Source of the DNA: Bosea vaviloviae
Lineage (GTDB): Bacteria > Pseudomonadota > Alphaproteobacteria > Rhizobiales > Beijerinckiaceae
Length of the DNA stretch: 64,000 bases
Direction of reading: 5' to 3'
Assembly: GCF_001741865.1 (NCBI RefSeq)
Contig: NZ_CP017147.1
Location: 434,001-498,000, forward strand
A program made the translations under genes and the position numbers. Shown one piece after another: positions 43,809-53,129 of this stretch; the first letter of the stretch is position 1; every line of letters starts with the position of its first letter. Below the pieces are notes generated by a model. It saw only the letters and a list, made by a program, of their open reading frames with translations, ran no database searches and had not been told where the DNA came from.

Positions 43809-44914
43809 CGCTTGCCGCCCGCCCCGGCGAGCTCGCCGCCTTGTCGTCGCTTGCAGCCTTCGCGGCCGGCCGGAGGCGACAGGCGGTCCTCGCGGTCGTC
43901 GGCGTGACCTTGCTCTGCCTCGTGCTCGCCATCGTCGCCACCGGCCAAGGTGCGGTCCAGATCGCCCCGGCTCGCGTCGCCGAGATCCTGATGGCGAAGC
44001 TCTCCGGCCAGGGCGAATTGCTCACCGGGCGCGACGCGCTGGTCGTGCTCAACATCCGCCTGCCCCGCGTGCTGCTCGCCATGCTGATCGGCGCGGCGCT
44101 CGCCATCTCGGGCGCGCTGATGCAGGGCCTGTTCCGCAATCCGCTCGCCGACCCCGGCCTCGTCGGCGTCTCGGCCGGAGCGGGGCTCGCCGCGGCGACG
44201 ACCATCGTCCTGGGCGACCGCCTCCTCGCCGGCACCGGCTTCAAATTGCCTTTCGCCGCCCTGCCCGTCGGCGCCTTCTGCGGCGGCCTGATCTCGACAT
44301 TGGCGCTCTATCTGATCGCGACGCGCCAGGGCCGCACCTCGGTCGCGACCATGCTGCTCGCCGGCGTCGCGCTCGGCGCTCTGGCGGGCTCGCTCACGGG
44401 CCTGCTCGCCTTCATCTCGGACGACCGACAATTGCGCGACCTGACCTTCTGGTCGCTCGGCAGTCTCGGCGGCGCGAGCTGGGCCAAGCTCGTCATCGTC
44501 GCGCCGATCGTGCTGCCCCTGCTCTTGGCCGTGCCATTGCTCGCGCGCGGGCTCAACGCCCTGATGCTCGGCGAGGCCGAGGCCTACCATCTCGGCCTGC
44601 CGGTGCAGCGCATCAAGGGGCTTACCATCCTGCTTGTGGCGCTCGCCGTCGGTGCAAGCGTCGCGACAGCCGGCGTCATCGGCTTCGTCGGCATCGTCGT
44701 GCCGCATCTGATCCGACTCGCCATCGGGCCTGACCACCGCCTGCTATTGCCGCTTTCGGCGCTTGGCGGCGCGACCCTGCTGGTCGGAGCAGACATCGCT
44801 GCGCGCCTGATCGTGGCCCCGGCGGAGCTGCCCATCGGCATCGTCACCGCAGCGGTCGGTGCGCCGTTCTTCCTCTGGCTTCTCCTGCGCCGGGCAAACC
44901 ATGTCGACCTCTGA
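43805..44914 (+). CDS. hmuU: Hemin ABC permease HmuU
   Basis: 369 residues, ~9-10 membrane helices of the FecCD/BtuC type. RLPRVLLAMLIGAALAISGALMQGLFRNPLADPGL and GVIGFVGIVVPHLIRL are family signatures (the first is shown in part only here). Overlaps hmuT by four and hmuV by 14 bases. Confidence 0.93.
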   Translation: MTLAARPGELAALSSLAAFAAGRRRQAVLAVVGVTLLCLVLAIVATGQGAVQIAPARVAEILMAKLSGQGELLTGRDALVVLNIRLPRVLLAMLIGAALAISGALMQGLFRNPLADPGLVGVSAGAGLAAATTIVLGDRLLAGTGFKLPFAALPVGAFCGGLISTLALYLIATRQGRTSVATMLLAGVALGALAGSLTGLLAFISDDRQLRDLTFWSLGSLGGASWAKLVIVAPIVLPLLLAVPLLARGLNALMLGEAEAYHLGLPVQRIKGLTILLVALAVGASVATAGVIGFVGIVVPHLIRLAIGPDHRLLLPLSALGGATLLVGADIAARLIVAPAELPIGIVTAAVGAPFFLWLLLRRANHVDL

Positions 44915-45737
44915 CGAGCACGGCCCCGCGCTCGTCGCCTGCGAGGGCGTCAGCTTCGCGATCGGTCGGCGCAAGCTCGTCGATCAGGCCTCGCTCGAGC
45001 TGCGTCCGGGCCGCACGACCATTCTGGTCGGCCCCAATGGCGCGGGGAAATCGACCCTGCTGAAGCTCCTGACCGGCGAATTGCATCCGAGCGCAGGCAG
45101 AATATCCTTCGATGGCGAGCCACTCAGTGCGGTGCCGGGCTGGCGGCTCGCCTCCCGGCGCGCCGTGATGGCGCAGCAGACCAGGCTCGCCTTTCCCTTC
45201 ACCGTCTACGAGGTCGCTCGGCTGGGCGTCGACGGCGTCGGCCGCCGCCAGCCGCGCGGCCAGCGCGAAGCCCTGATCGGCCAGGCCCTGAGCGCAGCCG
45301 GCGTGCTCGACCTCGCCGCACGCAGCTACCAGACCCTTTCGGGCGGCGAACAGCAGCGGGTGCAGTTCGCCCGCGCGCTCTGCCAGCTCGAGGCCGGGCG
45401 CGGCGCCGGGCCATCCCAAGCGCTCTTCCTCGACGAGCCGATCGCAAGCCTCGACCTCTGCCATCAGCTCGCGCTTCTGGACCTGGCCCGCAGCCTCGCC
45501 AGCCGTGGCGTCGCCGTGCTGATCGTGCTGCACGATCTCAACCTCGCCGTGACCTATGCCGACGAGCTCGTCATCATGGACCAGGGCCGCATCGTCGCCC
45601 GCGGCGCCCCTGCCGCGACGCTGGACGACGCGCTGCTGCGCCAGGTCTTCAAGGTCGATCTCTCGCTCAGCCGCGCGCCGGCGCCGGGCCTGCCTTTCCT
45701 GCTGCCGCAACAACACCGGGCGCAGAGCGCCGCCTGA
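44901..45737 (+). CDS. hmuV: Hemin ABC importer ATP-binding protein HmuV
   Basis: 278 residues. Walker A GPNGAGKST, signature LSGGEQQRVQFARAL, Walker B LFLDEPIASLD, switch His in VLHDLNLA. The ATG at 44901 gives the family N-terminus. It powers heme uptake through HmuU. No TonB-dependent receptor is in the window. Confidence 0.93.
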   Translation: MSTSDEHGPALVACEGVSFAIGRRKLVDQASLELRPGRTTILVGPNGAGKSTLLKLLTGELHPSAGRISFDGEPLSAVPGWRLASRRAVMAQQTRLAFPFTVYEVARLGVDGVGRRQPRGQREALIGQALSAAGVLDLAARSYQTLSGGEQQRVQFARALCQLEAGRGAGPSQALFLDEPIASLDLCHQLALLDLARSLASRGVAVLIVLHDLNLAVTYADELVIMDQGRIVARGAPAATLDDALLRQVFKVDLSLSRAPAPGLPFLLPQQHRAQSAA

Positions 45738-45802
45738 CACGGCTAATCCGCCAAGCTTTCACCAGACTTCCAATGTTCGGCGGCTGGTCGGTTTCTCCAA
45801 GG

Positions 45803-45850
45803 GCAGGATGCGAAAAAGTGGGCACCGGTTTTTCGCATTGATCCTGCTCT
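45803..45850. repeat. Interspersed palindromic repeat, type A
   Basis: GCAGGAT / ATCCTGC outer stem with GCGAAAAAGTGGGCACCGG core and TTTTTCGC arm. It lies between the convergent hmuV and CFA synthase genes and may terminate both. Confidence 0.82.
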
Positions 45851-45877
45851 CACTTTTAGATGAGAGCTGGAGCGAAA

Positions 45878-47251
45878 TCAGGCTGCGGGAGCCAAGTTCG
45901 CTGGCTTTCGCGCCGTATCGGCTACAGCCTCGGCCATCCGCAGGGCCGCCTTGCGCTCGTCGATATAGTCGCGCGTCAAGGGAACGGCCTCCTGATGGCG
46001 CACGATCTGGAGCTGGAAGACGACGACGTCCTGATGCTCAAAAGCGGCCTGGCTCATCGCCAGATAGAACTCCCACATCAGGCAGAAGCGCTCGTCATAG
46101 AGCGCCAGCGCCTCCTCGCGGCGCGCCATGAAGCGCTCGCGCCAGGCCTGCAATGTCTTGGCGTAGTGCAGCCGCAGCACCTCGACATCGGTGACGATGA
46201 GCCCCGCCTTCTCGGCGGCGGGCAGGATTTCCGACAGGGCCGGCAGATAGCCGCCGGGAAAAATGTAGCGGTTCAGCCAGGGGTTGGGATGATTGGGGCC
46301 GTCCGAGCAGCCGATGGTGTGGAGCAGCATCACGCCGTCCTCGCTCAGCAGGCGCCGGCAGGTCTCGAAGAAGGCCGGGTAGAAGCGCGGGCCGATATGC
46401 TCGAACATGCCGACCGAGACGATGCGCTCGAAGACGCCGACGACATCGCGATAATCCTGCAGGGCAAAGCGCGCCCGCCCGCCGGCCCCGGAACGCTGCG
46501 CCCGCTCCTTGGCGACCGCGAGCTGCTCGCGCGACAGCGTCACACCCAAAGCCTCGCGGGCACGCGCGGTTTCCGTCAGATACAGGCACATGCCGCCCCA
46601 GCCGCAGCCGATGTCGAGGACGCGGTGCTCGGGCTCGACCAGGAGCTTGGCCGCGATATGCCGCTTCTTCGCCAGCTGGGCGTCATCGAGGCTCTGCTCC
46701 GGGTTCTCGAAATAGGCGCAGGAATATTGCCAGTCCGCGTCGAGGAAGAGCGCGTAAAGCCGGTCGTCGAGATCATAGTGATGCGCGACGTTCTCGCGCG
46801 AGCGACCGCGCGTATTGCGCGTGGTGAGATGGCGCAGCAGGAAGCGGCCATGATCGAGCGCCCGCTCCACGAGGCTGGACCAGTTTCCGATCCAATCGGA
46901 TCGTTCAACCGCTCCAGCTTTTTGTTTTGACGCGTTTTCTTCACGCGAACCGGTGTCCACTTCGCTCGAAAACACTCTCGCAGGCTGCCCCCGCGCGCCC
47001 GACAGGATCAGGGCCAGGAAACCATGGATCGTGCCCTGCTCGACCAGGAGCCGCCGATCCATGAAGAGCTCGCCGAGCTTCATCTCGGGATCGAGCAGGA
47101 AGGCCCATAAGGCCATCCTGTCGGCAAAGCGGACCTGCACCGGCGCGCCGGAACCGTCGCCGCAGCTGAACCTGCGGCCATCGGGCAGGACGACATGCAA
47201 TGTGCCGTGGACGACGAGCCGCGAAAGAACCGCTTGGAGAATTCGGAGCAT
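45878..47251 (-). CDS. cfa: Cyclopropane-fatty-acyl-phospholipid synthase with an in-frame repeat insertion
   Basis: 457 residues. The SAM-binding core is intact: VLDIGCGWGGMCLYL, GVTLSREQLAVAKER, VSVGMFEHIGPRFYPAFF and the late GGYLPALSEI. An unusual ~30-residue stretch (VFSSEVDTGSREENASKQK and onward) sits between the N-terminal domain and the methyltransferase domain and is encoded by a type B repeat. The ATG at 47251 has an AAGGGATCG site; longer starts have poor family support. It adds methylene bridges to unsaturated acyl chains of membrane lipids. Whether the enzyme still works is unknown. Confidence 0.85.
   Translation of the reverse strand: MLRILQAVLSRLVVHGTLHVVLPDGRRFSCGDGSGAPVQVRFADRMALWAFLLDPEMKLGELFMDRRLLVEQGTIHGFLALILSGARGQPARVFSSEVDTGSREENASKQKAGAVERSDWIGNWSSLVERALDHGRFLLRHLTTRNTRGRSRENVAHHYDLDDRLYALFLDADWQYSCAYFENPEQSLDDAQLAKKRHIAAKLLVEPEHRVLDIGCGWGGMCLYLTETARAREALGVTLSREQLAVAKERAQRSGAGGRARFALQDYRDVVGVFERIVSVGMFEHIGPRFYPAFFETCRRLLSEDGVMLLHTIGCSDGPNHPNPWLNRYIFPGGYLPALSEILPAAEKAGLIVTDVEVLRLHYAKTLQAWRERFMARREEALALYDERFCLMWEFYLAMSQAAFEHQDVVVFQLQIVRHQEAVPLTRDYIDERKAALRMAEAVADTARKPANLAPAA
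46889..46980. repeat. Type B repeat inserted in frame in cfa
   Basis: Landmarks CCGATCCAATCGGATCG, TTTGTTTTGACGC and CACGCGAACCGGTGTCCACTT match the intergenic element at 30351 with few differences. The insert adds codons without a stop in the cfa frame. It is a palindromic-repeat insertion into a gene, analogous to Rickettsia palindromic elements. Confidence 0.85.
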
Positions 47252-47666
47252 CGGCGATCCCTTGAGGCTGTAGAGCAGCTCTCGCACAGGCTGGATTGGG
47301 CGCAGGAGCCGGCCACCTGGCGCAGGAAACGTGCCAGGCCTGCCCGGTGTGTCTGCAGGCGTGATGAGCGAGAGGCCTCTGCCGGATCGACACCGGAAGT
47401 TGGCCGCCATATCCCGCGCTTTCCGGTCAGAATGGCGCTTTTCGGCCTGAAACAGCCGAGCAGACCGTGCCGCTGCGCGCCCCTGATCCAGGCCTCTTGA
47501 AGCGTCTGGCCGAGCGGGATGAAGCTCCATTTTTTGATGGAAACTCCAGGGCAGAGAGCTTTCGCCGTTCCCTAAAAATGGAAATACCAAGTTAAATCAA
47601 TAGATTGCATAATGGCACACCCCTTGCGCAGACGCTGCCGTCAACAATTTGGATCGGGCGTCAGCA
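47252..47666. promoter_or_regulatory. Divergent region with possible activator sites
   Basis: No gene in 415 bp. Beyond the sigma-54 promoter (47613-47627) it has TCCAT-N6-ATGGA (47526-47541) and a second ATGGAAA at 47578-47584, 41 bp from the first (47537-47543), about four helical turns. They are 30-90 bp upstream of the promoter and are candidate upstream activator sites. The cfa promoter should also lie here. Confidence 0.5.
47613..47627 (+). promoter_or_regulatory. Sigma-54 (RpoN) promoter of the phosphatase-aminotransferase operon
   Basis: TGGCACACCCCTTGC has the -24 GG and -12 GC elements with the correct five-base spacer between TGGCAC and TTGC (consensus TGGCACG-N4-TTGC; one difference). 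The predicted start is about 47639, giving a ~28-base leader to the ATG at 47667. Confidence 0.75.
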
Positions 47667-48362
47667 ATGGAATGGCAGGCCATCGTCGATTTCGACGGTA
47701 CGATCTCGTGTCAGGACACGACGGATCAGATCCTCGGGCGCTTCGCGGAGCCCGCCTGGCAGGAGATCGAACAGGACTGGATCGACGGCAAGATCGGGTC
47801 CCGCGAATGCATGAAGCGGCAGGTCGAGATGCTGCGGGTCTCGCCGGGCATGCTCGACAGCTTCATCGCGGATATCGAGATCGACTGGGATTTTCCCGCC
47901 TTCGTGCGGCTCTGCATGCGCCATGACATTCCGGTCACCGTCGTCTCCGACGGGCTCGACCGGACGATCAGGGCCGTGCTGAACCGCGCCGGGCTGGGCT
48001 TCCTGCCGATCGTCGCCAACCGTCTCGACTATGCCGGCGAAGGCCGCTGGCAGCTGACCTCGCCTTACGCCTCCACGACCGGCGGCTGCGACAGCGGCAC
48101 CTGCAAATGCGCCGTCACTGATAGCCTGCACCGGCCGCTGACCCTGCTCGTCGGCGACGGCAAGTCCGACCATTGCGTCGCCGGCCAGGCCGATCTCGTT
48201 TTCGCGAAGAAGGGCCTGATCGCCCATTGCCGCGACCAGGGGCTTCCCCACCACCCGTTCACCGACTTCTCCCAGGCCGTCGGCCTGCTCGAGGAGCTGC
48301 TATGCGCCACCGCCGCGAGCGGCCAGGCGCGCGAATTGACGAAGGATACGATCCATGGCTGA
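47667..48362 (+). CDS. HAD-IB family phosphatase (MtnX-like)
   Basis: 231 residues. DFDGTISCQDTTD carries the nucleophile Asp and TVVSDGLDRTIR plus LVGDGKSDHCVA complete HAD motifs II and III. The MtnX-like subfamily dephosphorylates small phosphorylated metabolites; no other methionine-salvage genes are nearby, so the substrate is probably pathway-specific. A CDS start at TTG 47649 would add six residues. It overlaps the aminotransferase by eight bases. Confidence 0.88.
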   Translation: MEWQAIVDFDGTISCQDTTDQILGRFAEPAWQEIEQDWIDGKIGSRECMKRQVEMLRVSPGMLDSFIADIEIDWDFPAFVRLCMRHDIPVTVVSDGLDRTIRAVLNRAGLGFLPIVANRLDYAGEGRWQLTSPYASTTGGCDSGTCKCAVTDSLHRPLTLLVGDGKSDHCVAGQADLVFAKKGLIAHCRDQGLPHHPFTDFSQAVGLLEELLCATAASGQARELTKDTIHG

Positions 48363-49800
48363 CGGCTACGCTCTGCTCGATACGCCCGCCCCTCAGGCGG
48401 TAACCCCGGCGCCCCTCTCGCATAGGGATGAGCAGGCCCGGCTGCTCGCGCTCGAGGCGCAGTATTGCTCCCATGGCGACACGGTCCACTACACGCAGTT
48501 CCCCAAGATCTTCTCGGGCTGCGAAGGCTCCTTCATGTTCGACGATGAGGGCAACCGCTTCCTCGACCTGCAGATGTGGTACTCGGCCGTCAATTTCGGC
48601 TACGCCAATCCCCGCCTGAACAACGCGCTGAAGCGCCAGATCGATACGCTGCCGCAGGTCGCCAGCCAGTATCTGCATCGCGAGAAGATCGAGCTCGCCG
48701 CGCTGATCGCCAGGGATGCCGAAGCCAAATTCGGCGAGAAGGGCCGCGTCCACTTCAATGTCGGCGGCGCCCAGGCCGTCGAGGATTCGCTCAAGCTCGT
48801 GCGCAATGCCTCAAACGGCAAGAGCCTGATGTTCGCCTTCGAGGGCGGCTATCACGGCCGCACGCTCGGCGCCTCGGCCATCACCTCGTCCTACCGCTAT
48901 CGCCGCCGCTTCGGCCATTTCGGCGAGCGCGCGCATTTCATCCCGTTCCCCTACCATTTCCGGGGAGCCAAGGGCATGAGCAAGGAGGAGTATGGCGAGC
49001 ACTGCGTGCAGCAGTTCGCTCGTCTCTTCGAGAGCGAATATAACGGCGTCTGGGATCCCAAGACCGGCCAGGCCGAATACGCCGCCTTCTATGTCGAGCC
49101 GCTGCAGGGCACCGGCGGCTACGTCATCCCGCCGAAGAACTTCTTCATCGGGCTGAAAAAAGTGCTCGACGACCACGGAATCCTGATGGTCGTCGACGAG
49201 ATCCAGATGGGCTTCTACCGGACCGGAAAATTGTGGTCGATCGAGCATTTCGGCGTCACGCCGGACGTGATCGTCTTCGGCAAGGCCGTGACCAACGGGC
49301 TGAACCCGCTCTCGGGCGTCTGGGCCAAGGAAAAGCTGATCAACCCGACGATCTTCCCGCCGGGCTCGACGCATTCGACCTTCAACGCCAATCCGCTGGG
49401 CACCGCGGTCGCGCTCGAGGCCATGAAGATGATGGCCGAGGACGATTACGAGACCATGGTCATGGAGAAGGGGGCCTATTTCCTCCGGGGCCTGGAAGAG
49501 CTCAAGCGCCGCCACAAGATCGTCGGCGACGTCGACGGGCTCGGCATGGCGCTGCGCATCGAGATCTGCGAGCCGCATGACAGCTACACGCCGTCGAAGC
49601 GGCTGGTCGACCTGATGTGCGACGAGGGCATGAAGGCCGATCTGGAGACGGATGGGAAACGCTACGGCCTCGTTCTCGACATCGGCGGCTACCACAAGAA
49701 CGTCATTACGCTGGCTCCCGCCCTGACCATGAGCCACGCCGAGATCGATCTGGCGATCAAGCTGCTCGACCAGCTGTTCACCCGCGTCGCAAACGCCTGA
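48355..49800 (+). CDS. Class III aminotransferase
   Basis: 481 residues. MFDDEGNRFLDLQMWYSAVNFGYANPRL, NVGGAQAVEDSLKLVRNA, VEPLQGTGGYVIPP and VVDEIQMGFYRTGKLWSIEHFGV mark the fold (first shown in part). The PLP Lys is in VFGKAVTNGLNPLSG. It resembles ornithine/acetylornithine-type or diaminobutyrate-type enzymes. It is only distantly like the class III enzyme at 31.5 kb. Translational coupling to the phosphatase indicates one pathway. Confidence 0.87.
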   Translation: MADGYALLDTPAPQAVTPAPLSHRDEQARLLALEAQYCSHGDTVHYTQFPKIFSGCEGSFMFDDEGNRFLDLQMWYSAVNFGYANPRLNNALKRQIDTLPQVASQYLHREKIELAALIARDAEAKFGEKGRVHFNVGGAQAVEDSLKLVRNASNGKSLMFAFEGGYHGRTLGASAITSSYRYRRRFGHFGERAHFIPFPYHFRGAKGMSKEEYGEHCVQQFARLFESEYNGVWDPKTGQAEYAAFYVEPLQGTGGYVIPPKNFFIGLKKVLDDHGILMVVDEIQMGFYRTGKLWSIEHFGVTPDVIVFGKAVTNGLNPLSGVWAKEKLINPTIFPPGSTHSTFNANPLGTAVALEAMKMMAEDDYETMVMEKGAYFLRGLEELKRRHKIVGDVDGLGMALRIEICEPHDSYTPSKRLVDLMCDEGMKADLETDGKRYGLVLDIGGYHKNVITLAPALTMSHAEIDLAIKLLDQLFTRVANA

Positions 49801-49818
49801 TATCCCCCGGAGGCGGCC

Positions 49819-50742
49819 TTGCGATTGCGCGTGATCGATCTCGACGGCAGCGTGGCGGCTCAGGAGCCGCTGCGCCGGCGCATCGATGCGGGAGCCGCCA
49901 CCCGCATCGATGCCGCCGATCTTGCCTCCTCGCTGCGGATTTTCGCCACCCGCGCCGCGATGGACAGATTCACCGGGCGCCTGCGCGACAGCGCGGCGCC
50001 CGGTGACGAGCCTTCCGTAACCTTTTACGGCTCCGGCGATTTCCACCACCTGACGGCAGGCCTGCTTGCCGATGTCAGGCGCGATATCAGCGTGATCCAT
50101 TTCGACAACCACCCCGACTGGGTGCGGTTTCCGCCGACCTTCAATTGCGGCGCCTGGGTCAACCGGGCGCTGGAGCTGCCCCATGTCAGGCGCGTGGTGA
50201 CGCTGGGCCCGTGCAGCGGCGACCTCGTCCGGCCCGAATTGCAGTTCGCCAACCTGCCGGCCCTGTCGCAGGGGCGTATCGAGCTTTATCCCTGGCGCCA
50301 CGCGCCGTCCCGCATCTGGGGCCGCTATCGCGACGGGCCGTCCCATCGCCAGGATCGCGGCCACCTGCATTGGCGCAATCTCGCCGATGAGCGCTGGGAC
50401 GGCTTTCTCGACGAGCTGATCGACAGGCTGCCGACGCAGGCCATCTGGATCACCATCGACAAGGATGTGCTCGGCGGCAGCGACGCCGTGACCAACTGGG
50501 ACCAGGGCGACATGCCGCTTAGCCAGCTGCTCCTGGCGGTCGAGCAGCTGGCCGAGCAGTGCGAGGTGCTCGGGATCGACGTCTGCGGCGACTATTCGGC
50601 TGCCGTCTTCTCCGACCCCTTGCGGGCGACATTGGCCTATTTCGACCATCCGCCGCACTTTTCGCCCTCAGTGGATGATCTGGCGATCAATGCGCAGGTC
50701 AACGCCGCCCTGCTGGGTTGTTTCGAGCGGGTGCTGTCATGA
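49819..50742 (+). CDS. Arginase/ureohydrolase-fold protein
   Basis: 307 residues from a TTG start behind GGAGG. Metal-ligand motifs survive: GSGDFHHLT, HFDNHPDW (D-x-H-x-D) and ITIDKDVLGGSD (D-x-D). These fit the two-Mn ureohydrolase/arginase or histone-deacetylase-like fold, acting on guanidino or amide substrates. The last ligand pattern and substrate loop differ from canonical arginase, so the reaction is unassigned. Confidence 0.78.
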   Translation: MRLRVIDLDGSVAAQEPLRRRIDAGAATRIDAADLASSLRIFATRAAMDRFTGRLRDSAAPGDEPSVTFYGSGDFHHLTAGLLADVRRDISVIHFDNHPDWVRFPPTFNCGAWVNRALELPHVRRVVTLGPCSGDLVRPELQFANLPALSQGRIELYPWRHAPSRIWGRYRDGPSHRQDRGHLHWRNLADERWDGFLDELIDRLPTQAIWITIDKDVLGGSDAVTNWDQGDMPLSQLLLAVEQLAEQCEVLGIDVCGDYSAAVFSDPLRATLAYFDHPPHFSPSVDDLAINAQVNAALLGCFERVLS

Positions 50743-51098
50743 GCCTGTCGCTGATCCTCTGGTTCGCCGTCTCCGTGATCTGCGACGTCGCCGGGCAGCT
50801 TTGCCTCAAGCGCGGCGCCGACAACCTGCCCGAGGTCCAGGGCCGCGAACTGGCCATGGCGCTGCTCTGCTCGGCCTGGGTCGCGGGCGGCGTCCTGATC
50901 TACATCGTCGAGATCTTCGTCTGGCTGCGCATCCTGGCGGAAGTCCCGCTCTCCATCGCCTTCCCGATCGCCAGCCTGAATTTCCTCGGCGTGACGCTCG
51001 CCAGCCATGTCTTCCTCAAGGAATCCGTCGGCCGCCTGCAATGGCTCGGCGCAATCCTAATCACCCTGGGCGTCGTCGTCGTCGCCCGCACAGCCTGA
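50739..51098 (+). CDS. Small EamA/SMR-type transporter, first of pair
   Basis: 119 residues, four membrane helices. DVAGQLCLKRGADNLPEVQ and VFVWLRILAEVPLSIAFPI match ArnE/F-type half transporters. Its ATG overlaps the ureohydrolase stop (ATGA). With the second SMR gene at 53126 it may form a heterodimer. Confidence 0.8.
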   Translation: MSLSLILWFAVSVICDVAGQLCLKRGADNLPEVQGRELAMALLCSAWVAGGVLIYIVEIFVWLRILAEVPLSIAFPIASLNFLGVTLASHVFLKESVGRLQWLGAILITLGVVVVARTA

Positions 51099-51108
51099 CG
51101 GAGCGACC

Positions 51109-51963
51109 GTGCCCCTCGCCGATCACAGCCTCCGCTTCTCCGGCAATCGCACCGGTTTCCTGCTCATCCATGGCCTGGGCGGAACGCCGGTGGAACTGCG
51201 CCTCGTCGCCCGGGCCCTGCATCGGATCGGCGGCCATACCGTGCATTGTCCGCAGCTCGCCGGCCATTGCGGCAGCGAGGCCGATCTGCTCGCGACGAAC
51301 TGGCAGGACTGGATCGCCAGCGTCGAAACCGCGCTCGACCGCATGAAGACGCAATGCGACACGATCATCATCGGCGGCCTGTCGATGGGCGCGGTGATGG
51401 CGATGTACATCGCCGCCAAGCGCCAGGATGATATCGCCGGCCTGGCGCTCTATGCGCCGACGCTCTGGTATGATGGCTGGTCGATCCCCTGGTACAGCTT
51501 CCTGCTCAAGCTGCTGATCGACACGCCGATGGGCCGCCGCTTCCGCTTCGTCGAGCGCGAGCCCTACGGCATCAAGGATCCGCGCATCCGCGCCATGATC
51601 GTGCATGCGATGGGGCGCGGTGACAGCGCCGTCGCCGGCCTGCTCGGGACGCCCTCGGGCGCGGTCAAGCAGATGTGGGGGCTGATCAGGGAAACCCGCC
51701 GCAGCATGGGCACGATCAGGCAGCCGGCCCTCATCGTGCATGCGCGCGAGGATGACGTCGCAAGCCTGGCCAACGCTATCCATATCCAGCGCCATCTCGG
51801 CGGGCTCGTCGACACGGTGGTGCTCGACGATTGCTACCATCTCGTCACGATCGACCGGCAGAACGACGTCGTCATCGAGCGGAGCCTGGGCCTCGCGCAG
51901 CGTCTCACGGCGGCCTTCGCCGCCAGGGGCAGCGCAGGCGCCTGCGCCGTCGCCGCCGAATGA
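51109..51963 (+). CDS. Alpha/beta hydrolase (carboxylesterase-like)
   Basis: 284 residues, GTG start after GGAG. Oxyanion-site HGLGGTP, nucleophile Ser in GGLSMGAVMAM, Asp in VHAREDDVAS and His in DDCYHLVTID give a complete triad. It resembles monoacylglycerol-lipase/esterase S33-type enzymes. A lipid or ester substrate is plausible from the context. Confidence 0.85.
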   Translation: MPLADHSLRFSGNRTGFLLIHGLGGTPVELRLVARALHRIGGHTVHCPQLAGHCGSEADLLATNWQDWIASVETALDRMKTQCDTIIIGGLSMGAVMAMYIAAKRQDDIAGLALYAPTLWYDGWSIPWYSFLLKLLIDTPMGRRFRFVEREPYGIKDPRIRAMIVHAMGRGDSAVAGLLGTPSGAVKQMWGLIRETRRSMGTIRQPALIVHAREDDVASLANAIHIQRHLGGLVDTVVLDDCYHLVTIDRQNDVVIERSLGLAQRLTAAFAARGSAGACAVAAE

Positions 51964-53129
51964 CCGCGCTGCGCGCCCATATCGCCCGTCGCGTCGCCGA
52001 GATCGACGCCACCGCCTGGGACGCGTGCTTCCCGGGCGAGGTGGAAAACCATGCCTATTACACCGCCTGCGAAACCGCCGCCTTGGTGAGCGGCGCGGAA
52101 CTCGTCACCTCCGCGGCCTCTGTCGAGCGCGATGGCGAGACGATCGCGGTCGCGCCGTTCTTCCTGATCGACTACCGGCTGGACACGCCACTGCAGGGGC
52201 CTCTGCGCGCGCTCGGCGATTATCTGTTCCGGCATGCACGGAAGCTCGTTTCGCTGCGGGTCCTGTGCATCGGCTCGCCCTATGCGGAGCGCTGCCATGT
52301 CGGCCTGTCCCCGCAGTTGGATGAACAGGCCCGGCAGCAGGCCCGGCTTGCCTTGCGGGAGGCGATCGACGCCCATGGCCGTGATGAAGGCGTCCACATC
52401 ATCGCCTGGAAGGATCTCGCGCCGGACGATGCCGAGGCCTTCCGCGACATCCTGAGGCATGACGGCTTCATCCGCCTCGGCAGCCTGCCCGTCGCGGTGC
52501 TCGATCTGCCCGCGAACGAGGCCGATTATCTCGCCACGCTCTCGACCGCGACGCGCAAGGATATCCGCCGCAAGCTCGCCAAGGCCGGGGATGTCAGGAT
52601 CGAGATGCGCCATTCGATCGCCGGCATCGAGGCCGAGATCGTCGCGCTCTACGAATCGACACGGGCGCAAAGCGGCCTCGACTATGGCGATCTCGAAAAG
52701 CTGCCGCCGGGCTACTTCTCCGGGATCACGGCAGCGCTGGGCGAACGGGCGCTGTTCGTCCTCTACTGGGTCGGGACGACGCTGGCCGCCTTCAACCTGC
52801 TGCTGATCGAGCGCGAGCGCGTCATCGATAAGTTTCTCGGCATGCGCTACCCGCTGGCGCGCGAGCACAACCTCTACGCCCTGAGCTGGATGACCAATGT
52901 CCGATATTGCCTCGCCCATGGCATCAGCCGGCTGCAGAGCGGGCAGACCGCCTATGCCTCGAAACTGCGCTTCGGCAGCCGGCTCGTGCCCTCGGTGATC
53001 TTCTTCCGGCACCGGCAAGGCGTGCTCAACTGGGCCCTGCGCTCGATCAGCCCCTATATCGCCTTCGACAGGCTCGACCCTGATCTGAAGGCCCATCGCC
53101 TCCAACAGCACGCGCAGTTGTCACCATGA
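51960..53129 (+). CDS. FemAB/BioF2-like GNAT acyltransferase
   Basis: 389 residues. The GNAT-like (Acetyltransf_6) core has LSTATRKDIRRKLAKAGDVRIE, LYESTRAQSGL and FLGMRYPLAREHNLYALSW. FemAB-like enzymes transfer aminoacyl or acyl groups to amine-bearing lipids or peptidoglycan precursors. ATG overlaps the hydrolase stop (ATGA). The donor and acceptor are unknown. Confidence 0.8.
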   Translation: MTALRAHIARRVAEIDATAWDACFPGEVENHAYYTACETAALVSGAELVTSAASVERDGETIAVAPFFLIDYRLDTPLQGPLRALGDYLFRHARKLVSLRVLCIGSPYAERCHVGLSPQLDEQARQQARLALREAIDAHGRDEGVHIIAWKDLAPDDAEAFRDILRHDGFIRLGSLPVAVLDLPANEADYLATLSTATRKDIRRKLAKAGDVRIEMRHSIAGIEAEIVALYESTRAQSGLDYGDLEKLPPGYFSGITAALGERALFVLYWVGTTLAAFNLLLIERERVIDKFLGMRYPLAREHNLYALSWMTNVRYCLAHGISRLQSGQTAYASKLRFGSRLVPSVIFFRHRQGVLNWALRSISPYIAFDRLDPDLKAHRLQQHAQLSP

